Assembly (NCBI GenBank): GCA_035325645.1
Contig: DAOKZK010000046.1
Coordinates: forward strand, 1-19,971
Reading direction: 5' to 3'
DNA length: 19,971 nt
Source: Macondimonas sp035325645
GTDB taxonomy: Bacteria > Pseudomonadota > Gammaproteobacteria > UBA5335
Of the stretch, positions 7,320 through 13,625 are shown piece by piece. Each line of letters opens with the position of its first letter. The stretch's first letter is position 1. Both the position numbers and the translations under genes were made by a program. The notes beneath the pieces are model-generated. The model was not told the DNA's origin. It worked only from the letters and a program-made list of their open reading frames with translations, and did no database searches.

Positions 7320-7926
7320 ATTCCTGGACGCGCTGATCGCCGAACCAGGACTCCAGCCGCTCGCGCGCCTCGTCGACGCCCTGACGGGAAACCGCCGAGA
7401 ACAGCTGGACCGTTGCACCCGGCGCTTCCCGGCTCAATGCGCGCCGCACGGCGAGCAGTGCATTGCCGGCGGCGCCGCGCCCGAGCTTATCGGCCTTGGT
7501 GAGCAGCACATGACAGGCAATGCCGCATCCTGCGCACCAGTCCAGCATCTGACGATCGAACGGCGTCAGCGGATGGCGCACATCCATGACCAGCACCACG
7601 CCCTTGAGGCTTTGCCGGTCGCGCAGGTAACCCTCCACAAGGGCCGCCCATTCCTGCCTCACTGCGAGCGGCACGTCGGCATAGCCATAGCCAGGCAGAT
7701 CCACGAGCCGCATGCCGCAGGGAAGGGCGAAGAAATTGAGCAGCTGCGTCCGTCCGGGCGTGCGACTGGTGCGCGCGAGGGCCCGACGTCCCGTGATGGC
7801 ATTGAGTGCGCTCGATTTGCCGGCGTTGGAACGCCCGGCGAAGGCCACCTCGGCCAGATCGTCTGCGGGCAATTGCATCAGCTGCGCCACGCTCTTCACA
7901 AAAACGGCTGCGTTGTAGTCCCGCAT
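7318..7926 (-). CDS. engB: Ribosome-biogenesis GTPase EngB (YihA/YsxC)
   Basis: A 202-residue TRAFAC GTPase involved in large ribosomal subunit assembly. GTPase motifs in order: G1 GRSNAGKSS (31-39), G2 TPGRT (56-60), G3 DLPGYGYA (76-83), G4 TKAD (143-146) and G5 around FSAVSRQG (177-184). Length and the EVAFAGRSNAGKSSALN block match the family closely. The ATG at 7926 gives the normal short N-terminal extension; no strong Shine-Dalgarno site is seen. It diverges from cytochrome c4 across a 151-base gap and converges with the candidate small RNA. Readthrough leftward would continue into the permease gene, and that transcript would be antisense to the small RNA. Confidence 0.95.
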   Translation of the reverse strand: MRDYNAAVFVKSVAQLMQLPADDLAEVAFAGRSNAGKSSALNAITGRRALARTSRTPGRTQLLNFFALPCGMRLVDLPGYGYADVPLAVRQEWAALVEGYLRDRQSLKGVVLVMDVRHPLTPFDRQMLDWCAGCGIACHVLLTKADKLGRGAAGNALLAVRRALSREAPGATVQLFSAVSRQGVDEARERLESWFGDQRVQE

Positions 7927-7955
7927 GAGATCCGGGGTTCCCTCGACTGATTCGG

Positions 7956-7986
7956 TTGACCGGTTTTGGTCTCAACGTTGTAGAAT
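7956..7986 (+). promoter_or_regulatory. Possible cytochrome c4-dsbA promoter
   Basis: TTGACC (7956-7961) matches the -35 consensus at five of six positions, and TAGAAT (7981-7986) matches the -10 at five of six. The 19-base spacer is longer than ideal. It lies about 90 bases before the cytochrome start, in the divergent gap with engB (7927-8077). No other site stands out there. Confidence 0.35.
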
Positions 7987-8077
7987 TGCGCGCTTGCGGG
8001 CCTGGATCCAGCGTTCGTTGACCCAACGTCACAGGCTCCAAGCCATTCAGCATGCCAGATCAGGAGGCGCATTTCCC

Positions 8078-8689
8078 ATGAACAGACTGATTGCCGTGGG
8101 CTTTATGCTCCTCGGGTTATGCATGGCCGGCAGTGCAGTTGCTTCCGGCGACCCGGAGGCGGGACAGCAGAAAGCAGCGCCCTGCGCAGCCTGCCATGGT
8201 CCCGACGGCAACAGCACCAACGGCGAATGGCCGAAGCTCGCCGGGCAGCATCCTCAATACACCGAGGCGCAGCTCAAGGCCTTCAAGGAAGGCAAACGCC
8301 AGAATCCGCTGATGACGCCCATGGCGATGGGGCTGAGTGAAGAGGACATGGCCGATGTGGCTGCCTACTTCGCCAAGCAGCGGCCGCAGGTCGGCGGCGC
8401 GGATCCTGAGCTGGTGGAGGCAGGCGCCAAGATCTACCGCGGCGGCAACAAGGAATCGGGCGTTTCGGCCTGCATGGCCTGCCACGGGCCGCGCGGCTCG
8501 GGCAATGGACCGGCCGGCTATCCCCGCATTGCAGGTCAGCATGCCGCCTACACCAAACTTCAGCTTGAAGCCTACCGCAGCGGCGCCCGCAACGGCACCC
8601 CGGCCAGCCAGATCATGAAGAGCATCGCCTCGCGCATGAGCAATCAGGAGATCGAAGCGGTATCCTCGTATATCGAAGGACTTCACTGA
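8078..8689 (+). CDS. Dihaem cytochrome c4, periplasmic
   Basis: A 203-residue precursor of a two-haem class I cytochrome c that carries electrons in the periplasm, typically from the bc1 complex to terminal oxidases. A Sec signal peptide (basic MNR, hydrophobic core, likely cleavage after AVA at 20-22) is followed by haem motif 1 CAACH (36-40) with methionine-rich NPLMTPMAMGLSEED (76-90), and haem motif 2 CMACH (132-136) with a distal Met in KSIASRMSNQEI. The repeated GPDGNS/GPRGSGNGP and IAGQH/LAGQH segments show the internal duplication typical of c4. The frame is open back to 7925, but AGGAGG at 8062-8067 sets the ATG at 8078. dsbA follows after 14 bases, an order also seen in Pseudomonas. 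DsbA-class thiol chemistry can aid cytochrome c maturation, which would suit the pairing. Confidence 0.95.
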   Translation: MNRLIAVGFMLLGLCMAGSAVASGDPEAGQQKAAPCAACHGPDGNSTNGEWPKLAGQHPQYTEAQLKAFKEGKRQNPLMTPMAMGLSEEDMADVAAYFAKQRPQVGGADPELVEAGAKIYRGGNKESGVSACMACHGPRGSGNGPAGYPRIAGQHAAYTKLQLEAYRSGARNGTPASQIMKSIASRMSNQEIEAVSSYIEGLH

Positions 8690-8703
8690 CCAGGAGCGAG
8701 CGC

Positions 8704-9390
8704 ATGCGATACAGACTCGGTTTCTTCGCCAAACAGTGGCTGATCGCCTGTCTCTTGCTGGTAGCGGGTGTTGCGGGTGCCGATCCCGGTTATCAGGAAG
8801 GGGTTCAATATCGCCTCGTCGACAACCCGCAACGCATCACCAGCGGCGCCAAGGTCGAAGTCGCTGAATTCTTCTCCTACGGCTGCCATATTTGCTACGA
8901 CATCGAGCCGTCCCTGGAGTCGTGGGTCAAGGCGCGCACCGACCGGATCAATTTCCTGCGCGTGACCCATGGCCCCGATTTCTTCCGTCGGAGCTGGGGC
9001 GTCTATGGGCAGTCCTACTATGCGCTCGAGACGCTCGGCGCGGCAGAAAAGCTCAACGGTCCCTTGTTCAAGGCCATTCATCAGGACAAGGAGCGGCTGG
9101 ACAGTCCGGCCCGGATGGCGGATTTCGTTGCCAAACATGGCGTCGACAAGAAGGCATTTACCGCCGCCTACGATTCCTTCGCCGTGCGGACAAAACTCAA
9201 GCAGGCGCAAGCCCAGTGGGAACGCTTCGGCATCCTGTTGCTGGGGACGCCCGCGTTCGTGATCAACGGCAAATACATCGTATCGCCGGGTTTCCAGCAG
9301 CATGTGCAGGAAAAGGACGCCAAGCTGTCCGAAACACTCAAGGTGATGGATTACCTCATTGCCAAGGAAAGCAAGCCTGCCACCAACTGA
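8704..9390 (+). CDS. dsbA: Periplasmic thiol:disulfide oxidoreductase DsbA, variant CHIC active site
   Basis: A 228-residue DsbA-family protein that introduces disulfides into exported proteins. The signal peptide (Lys10 then a hydrophobic stretch) ends near VAGADP (22-27). The thioredoxin-fold redox centre reads FFSYGCHICYDIEP, with Cys61 and Cys64. The two residues between the cysteines are His-Ile, not the Pro-His of E. coli DsbA. The cis-proline loop is GTPAFVINGKY (Pro183 preceded by Thr, where E. coli has Val). The helical insertion between the two halves (about 75-170) and the overall length fit DsbA rather than DsbC/G. The start is supported by AGGAG at 8692-8696. It is cotranscribed with cytochrome c4. 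The residues between the cysteines and before the cis-Pro set the redox potential in this family, so activity may be shifted. Confidence 0.9.
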   Translation: MRYRLGFFAKQWLIACLLLVAGVAGADPGYQEGVQYRLVDNPQRITSGAKVEVAEFFSYGCHICYDIEPSLESWVKARTDRINFLRVTHGPDFFRRSWGVYGQSYYALETLGAAEKLNGPLFKAIHQDKERLDSPARMADFVAKHGVDKKAFTAAYDSFAVRTKLKQAQAQWERFGILLLGTPAFVINGKYIVSPGFQQHVQEKDAKLSETLKVMDYLIAKESKPATN

Positions 9391-9393
9391 TCC

Positions 9394-9421
9394 CTGATTG
9401 AGGTGGCCGGGGTGATATAGT
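9394..9421 (+). promoter_or_regulatory. Weak candidate promoter of the antiporter operon
   Basis: TATAGT (9416-9421) is a good -10 match 35 bases before the antiporter ATG. The best -35 candidate, CTGATT (9394-9399) with a 16-base spacer, is poor. The gap after dsbA (9391-9456) shows no clear terminator, so readthrough from dsbA is equally possible. Confidence 0.25.
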
Positions 9422-9456
9422 CGCGAACAGCCCAGCCACCGATCGGCGCGATCTCC

Positions 9457-11418
9457 ATGGCCCACGGACTGTTCCTTGAGCTGCTCATCCTGCTGGCCAG
9501 CTCGCTGGCGGTCCTTTCGCTCTGCTACCCCCTGCGCATCCCGCCGATCCTCGGCTACATCCTCGTCGGCTTGCTGATCGGACCGGGTGGTCTGGGCTGG
9601 ATTTCGCGGCCTGAATCGGTCGCCCAACTGGCCGAGTTCGGCGTCGTCTTTCTGCTGTTCTCGCTCGGCCTGGAGTTCGCATTGCCCAAGATGCGAGCCA
9701 TGCGCCGTCTGGTACTCGGAATCGGCCTGGGGCAGGTGGTGCTCACCCTGGCCGTGTTCGGCGGCATCGCGCTGTCGCTTGGAATCTCCTGGACCACGAG
9801 CGGTGTCCTAGCCGCTGCGCTGGCATTGTCCTCGACCGCAGTCGTCACTCGCGAGTTGACCCGCAATCACCAGCTGCACCAGCGTTTCGGCCAGATCGCC
9901 GTGGCCGTCCTCCTGTTCCAGGACCTGGCATCGGTGTTCTTCCTCGCGATCCTGCCGTCGCTCGGCGGATCGGGGGATGCGGTGGTGTCGTCCCTGCTGT
10001 GGACAGTGGCCAAGTCCATGGCCCTGTTGGGCGGCTTACTCGTCGTGGGTCCACGGGTTCTGCCGCCCTTGTTCAGCGGCGTCGCTCGGACCCGCATCGA
10101 AGAGCTGTTCGTGCTGGCGGTTCTGGTCGTCATCCTGGCCGCCGCTGCGCTGACCCAATTGATGGGACTTTCGATGGCTCTGGGCGCTTTCATGGCCGGC
10201 ATGTTGCTCGGTGAAAGCCATTTCCGCCATCAGATCGAGGCAGAGATCCGGCCGTTCAGAGACGTGCTCCTGGGGATCTTTTTCGTCGCCGTCGGCATGC
10301 TGATCCGGCCCGTACAGCTGGTGGACCAAGTGCACTGGGTGCTGCTGTTGACGCTGGGCTTCATGGCCATCAAGGGCTTGCTGGTCACCGGCTTGTCTCT
10401 GTGGATGGGCGAGTCCCGACGTACCGCGCTGATCGCCGCATTTGCGCTGGCGCAGGGGGGCGAATTCGGCTTTGCCTTGCTCACCTTGGGGGGTGCCTAC
10501 GGCGTGGTCTCAGCTTCCCAGCAATCGCTGCTCTTTGCGAGCATCATGCTGAGCATGATGGTGACGCCCCTGCTGCTGAAGGCCGCGCCTCAGTGGACTC
10601 GGCACGTGGAGCGCGCCCCGGACGGAACGGCCGGTGCCGCGCTCCTGGCAGAGACGGGCAAGGAGCCACATGTCATCCTGTGCGGGTTCGGGCGCGTCGG
10701 CCAAGCCATCGCACGCTTTCTTCAGCGCGAACAAATCCCCTACATCGCCATCGACAGTGATACGCTACGCGTCCGGGAAGCCTTGGCGGCTGGCGAGTCC
10801 GTGCTGTTCGGCGATTCGCGCCAGCGGTCGCTGTTGCGCAGGGCCGGGCTGATGCACGCCCGGCTGCTCGTCATCGCCTTCAACAACGACAAGGATGCCC
10901 AGCGCGTCCTCGAGGAAGTCCGGCCGGTGCGCCCCGACCTGCCCGTTCTGGTTCGTACGTCAGATGATCGCCACTGGGAAGCGCTGCAAGCGGCGGGCGC
11001 GACGGGGATCGTTCCCGAGACGCTGGAAAGCAGCCTGATGCTGGTATCGCACGTCCTGGAACTGCTGGGGGTGTCCCCTGACCGCATCCAGGAGCATATT
11101 CAGCAGGCGCGCCAAGAGCGCTACCGGTTGCTTCACGGCTATCTGCATGGCGAGCGATCCAAACTCGCCGATGCACGGGGCAATCCGCTGGAGGTCGTCC
11201 ACCCCGTCGTGCTCCCCGAGACGGCCCACGCTGTCAATCATCGCCTGGGCGACCTGGGGTTGGACCAGATCGGTGTTCGCGTGCAGGCGCTCCGCCGTGG
11301 CTCGGTGACCGGACAGGACCCGTCGGATGATGTCCGTCTCAAGGCGAACGACACGCTCGTGCTCCTTGGAACGGCGCCCCAGCTCGAGCGCGCCGAGCAG
11401 AGGCTGCTCGGTGGATAG
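9457..11418 (+). CDS. CPA2 (Kef-type) monovalent cation:proton antiporter with RCK domain
   Basis: A 653-residue inner-membrane protein. Residues 1 to about 380 form the multi-helix Na+/H+ exchanger domain, with the N-terminal PPILGYILVGLLIGP block, the FLLFSLGLEF helix, and VLLFQDLASVFFLAILPSL, the CPA2 motif that carries the paired polar and acidic QD residues. A cytosolic RCK/TrkA-N domain follows, with Rossmann loop ILCGFGRVGQA (Gly410-Phe-Gly-Arg-Val-Gly415) and ribose-binding Asp433 in YIAIDSD. A TrkA-C domain closes the protein (about 584-653). This layout matches KefB/KefC and YbaL-like K+ efflux systems; gating by nucleotide or glutathione adducts is known for Kef but cannot be confirmed here. 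No KefF/KefG-type flavoprotein is adjacent. The start has no obvious Shine-Dalgarno site. The next gene begins four bases after its stop. Confidence 0.9.
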   Translation: MAHGLFLELLILLASSLAVLSLCYPLRIPPILGYILVGLLIGPGGLGWISRPESVAQLAEFGVVFLLFSLGLEFALPKMRAMRRLVLGIGLGQVVLTLAVFGGIALSLGISWTTSGVLAAALALSSTAVVTRELTRNHQLHQRFGQIAVAVLLFQDLASVFFLAILPSLGGSGDAVVSSLLWTVAKSMALLGGLLVVGPRVLPPLFSGVARTRIEELFVLAVLVVILAAAALTQLMGLSMALGAFMAGMLLGESHFRHQIEAEIRPFRDVLLGIFFVAVGMLIRPVQLVDQVHWVLLLTLGFMAIKGLLVTGLSLWMGESRRTALIAAFALAQGGEFGFALLTLGGAYGVVSASQQSLLFASIMLSMMVTPLLLKAAPQWTRHVERAPDGTAGAALLAETGKEPHVILCGFGRVGQAIARFLQREQIPYIAIDSDTLRVREALAAGESVLFGDSRQRSLLRRAGLMHARLLVIAFNNDKDAQRVLEEVRPVRPDLPVLVRTSDDRHWEALQAAGATGIVPETLESSLMLVSHVLELLGVSPDRIQEHIQQARQERYRLLHGYLHGERSKLADARGNPLEVVHPVVLPETAHAVNHRLGDLGLDQIGVRVQALRRGSVTGQDPSDDVRLKANDTLVLLGTAPQLERAEQRLLGG

Positions 11419-11422
11419 TGCG

Positions 11423-12271
11423 ATGACAAGTAGCGCCCCGGCCGGAATGGCTCGCCATTGGCGAGCCCGTCCATCGGCCCCTCGTGTGGGCATCATCGGC
11501 ATTCACGGCCCCGAGGCCACAGCCTGCATTCAGGTGTTGCTCGAGGCGGGAATGTCGCTGACGGCGTGGACGCGCCGGCCCGACTCGGCCTGGGCGAAGC
11601 GCCTCGCGCGTCGTGGCGTCGTCGTCCGTCCGCTCGGTACCGCCGGCGAGCCGGCCGGGCCGGAGCAGGAGGTCAGGCCTCTGGACTGGTTGCTGATCTG
11701 TCCTGGGCAGCGGTTGGCAGCACCGACGTGTGATCTCACGGGCGTTTCTGATGCCTGCTGGCCGGTGGAATCCGGACGGGCTCTCGAATTCGCACCGGCC
11801 GGCTTGCGGCCGACGCCTCGTCGACACCCCGAGCGCAGCGTGATTCGCCTGCCGACAGCGGTCGTGCTGGAGCGCTGGTTCGACACGCCCATGCGTCGCG
11901 CCATACGGCGGGGATTTTTGCCCATTCCGCAGCGCAACGGCGACGCACTGCGGCTGATCTCGGCGCACGAGATTGCGGAGGTGGCACTGGCCCTGTGTGG
12001 AGAGGGCCTCAGTCTCGAGGCGGCCACAGGCCGCCTCGCCGGCGAATCGACGCCTATCCCGGCTGTTCTGGCGGCCTGCCGTTCGCTGGTCGAGCGCCCC
12101 GTGCGCCGCCAGCGCCGTTCGATCGCTTCCTTCGGCCTCGGGATGGGCCGGGAGTGGGCCCTGATGGCGCCACTGGTCGTCGAGCCGCTACCCATGAATT
12201 GCACCGTCGCCGATGAGAATTGCGTTATGCTGGACCCCATGCTGGACCGGATCCGGCGGCTGTCCTGGTAG
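11423..12271 (+). CDS. Divergent Rossmann-fold (NmrA-like) protein of unknown function
   Basis: A 282-residue protein I cannot assign with certainty. After a basic N-terminus (1-20) comes a Rossmann-like start: a beta strand, RVGIIGIHGPEATACIQVLLEAG (21-43), then a second strand ending in TRRPD (50-54). The glycine pattern is degenerate (Gly26, Gly29). The middle is short for an SDR, with no visible Tyr-x3-Lys catalytic pair. The segment RNGDALRLISAHEIAEVALALC (171-192) resembles the place in NmrA/atypical SDR proteins where a conserved Asp-Ile-Ala helix occurs. The C-terminal part is rich in Arg/Pro. The frame is open back to 11327 inside the antiporter, but the ATG at 11423 lies four bases after the antiporter stop. 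A redox- or nucleotide-sensing partner of the antiporter is speculation from position. Confidence 0.6.
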   Translation: MTSSAPAGMARHWRARPSAPRVGIIGIHGPEATACIQVLLEAGMSLTAWTRRPDSAWAKRLARRGVVVRPLGTAGEPAGPEQEVRPLDWLLICPGQRLAAPTCDLTGVSDACWPVESGRALEFAPAGLRPTPRRHPERSVIRLPTAVVLERWFDTPMRRAIRRGFLPIPQRNGDALRLISAHEIAEVALALCGEGLSLEAATGRLAGESTPIPAVLAACRSLVERPVRRQRRSIASFGLGMGREWALMAPLVVEPLPMNCTVADENCVMLDPMLDRIRRLSW

Positions 12272-12280
12272 GAGACCGTT

Positions 12281-12844
12281 GTGTCCATACGACGCGCATC
12301 CCGTCACCGCTTGGTCGCCGCATTTGCGGCCTTAACGTGTTTATTGTTCGTCATCGACACCGGGGCAGAAGCCCCGCTGCAAGCAGGAGTTCACCTCGTG
12401 AGCCAAACCGCCCCACTGATTCCGCTGCCCAACGCCCGCCAGGTCGCTCCCGGTCTGCTGACGGGCGGGCAACCGACCGAAGAACACCTCCGGTCCGCCG
12501 CAGCGGCAGGCTACAAGACCGTCATCAGCCTGCGTCCCGGCTCGGAAATGGCCGGAATCGACGAATCCGGTCTGGTCGACTCGTTGGGAATGGACTTTGT
12601 GAGCATTCCCATCGGCGGCGCCGCCGATCTCACCGAAGACAACGCGCGCCGACTGGATCGTGCACTCGCTCATGCCAAGCCGGGCCCGGTGATGATCCAT
12701 TGCGCCAGTGGCAACCGGGTCGGTGCGCTCCTGGCCTTGCGCGCCAATCTGATCCACGGTCAGTCGGCAGCAGAAGCGCTGAGTCTCGGCAAGGCAGCGG
12801 GGATGACCTCTCTCGAAGATGCAGTCAGAGATCGACTCAAGTAG
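12281..12844 (+). CDS. Exported DUF442/DSP-like phosphatase-fold protein
   Basis: A 187-residue protein with a probable Sec signal: MSIRRASRHR then a hydrophobic stretch LVAAFAALTCLLFVI, with cleavage likely near the Ala-Glu-Ala at 29-31. The mature part has the dual-specificity phosphatase-like fold of the DUF442/Blh family: a strand-helix start LLTGGQPTEEHLRSAAAAGYKTVISLRP (59-86) and a phosphate loop IHCASGNRVGAL with Cys141 and Arg146. The loop is CX4R, not the CX5R of classical tyrosine phosphatases, and this spacing is typical of DUF442. Some relatives act in sulfide handling (fused to sulfur dioxygenase or SQR genes) or have no known substrate; the role here is unknown. The GTG start is chosen because GGAG lies six bases upstream, overlapping the previous gene's stop. 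It overlaps the convergent DUF62 gene by eight bases. Confidence 0.75.
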   Translation: MSIRRASRHRLVAAFAALTCLLFVIDTGAEAPLQAGVHLVSQTAPLIPLPNARQVAPGLLTGGQPTEEHLRSAAAAGYKTVISLRPGSEMAGIDESGLVDSLGMDFVSIPIGGAADLTEDNARRLDRALAHAKPGPVMIHCASGNRVGALLALRANLIHGQSAAEALSLGKAAGMTSLEDAVRDRLK

Positions 12845-13625
12845 CCTCAGGCACCACGCAGGGCTGGGAGCGGATGTCGAACGCGTGTCCCACCGTCAAG
12901 CCTAGCTGACGCGCCGCGTTGCCCTGATTCACAGAAATTTCAACCAAGCCACAGGAGTTGGCATACCAGAAAGGCTTCCCATACGGGACGTCGCCGAAGG
13001 TTCGTGCATGGCAAACCGCGATTTCGTGGCGAATGAGAATCACATGTTCCACGCGCAAGCCTTCGGCGCGTAGGCCCGTCATCGCGTTGCCATAGCCATC
13101 GATGTAGATGACGTGGTTCCAATCCGGCGACCAGTCCATCCCTTCCGGATGATCCTCATTGCCCAGCGGAATCAAGGGAGGGCAGCGACCGGTCTGCAAG
13201 CGGGCTGCGGTCGGCCCAAACCAGTCCCGACCGTGAAAGGTAACGGCGATGCCATCCGGCGGCTCTGCAAGATAGTGCCAGACAGCGCGCTGAGCGCGCC
13301 GTGCGGCGATTGCGAGCAGGCCATTGTCCGGGCCGACCACGCGTATCCCATCGGCCTCGAGCATTACACCGCGCCGCGCTGTTCCGACCCCGGGATCGAC
13401 CACGGCGACGACGCACGCCCCGGCGGGCAGATAAGAGAGGAGGGCAGCCAGGAGGTGGGCCGCCGGACGGATCTGAAAAGGCGCTACGTCGTGGCACAGA
13501 TCCACCACGGTGAGCGTCGGCACGATGCGGTGAATCGCTGCTTTCATCTGGCCCACGTAGGGGCCATGCCCACCGAAGTCGGTAAACAGGAAGATCGGTG
13601 CGGGCATCTCGCTGGGAGCCGTCAC
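12837..13625 (-). CDS. SAM hydroxide adenosyltransferase (DUF62 family)
   Basis: A 262-residue protein of the DUF62/SAM hydrolase family, which splits S-adenosylmethionine with hydroxide to adenosine and methionine. It is related to fluorinase and chlorinase. Seen: FTDFGGHGPYVGQMKAAI (13-31), VVDPGVGTARRG with Asp77 and Arg84, GPDNGLL (98-104), TFHGRDWFGP with His131, IDGYGNAMTG (175-184) and the C-terminal NSCGLVEISVNQGNAARQLGL (223-243). Asp77, Arg84 and His131 fit the Asp-Arg-His set reported for hydroxide-adding members, so a halogenase is unlikely. The GTG at 13625 overlaps the gyrB stop as GTGA and suggests translational coupling; an ATG at 13607 is an alternative start. It is the last gene of the dnaA-gyrB run. 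Its physiological role in bacteria is poorly understood. Confidence 0.9.
   Translation of the reverse strand: MTAPSEMPAPIFLFTDFGGHGPYVGQMKAAIHRIVPTLTVVDLCHDVAPFQIRPAAHLLAALLSYLPAGACVVAVVDPGVGTARRGVMLEADGIRVVGPDNGLLAIAARRAQRAVWHYLAEPPDGIAVTFHGRDWFGPTAARLQTGRCPPLIPLGNEDHPEGMDWSPDWNHVIYIDGYGNAMTGLRAEGLRVEHVILIRHEIAVCHARTFGDVPYGKPFWYANSCGLVEISVNQGNAARQLGLTVGHAFDIRSQPCVVPEAT

Noticed and set aside
7082..7336. 84-codon + strand ORF between the permease gene and engB
   Set aside because: It runs through the terminator stem and T-run into engB, has no ribosome site and no recognisable protein features.
7925..8077. Longer start for cytochrome c4
   Set aside because: It would place 51 Arg-rich residues before a clear Sec signal; the AGGAGG at 8062 supports 8078.
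11327..11422. Longer start of the Rossmann-like protein inside the antiporter gene
   Set aside because: The extension is an out-of-frame reading of conserved antiporter TrkA-C sequence, and the ATG at 11423 has the expected operon spacing.
13045..13060. Possible third parS site in the DUF62 gene
   Set aside because: Only the left half (TGTTCCACG) matches; the right half breaks the palindrome, 12 of 16 overall.
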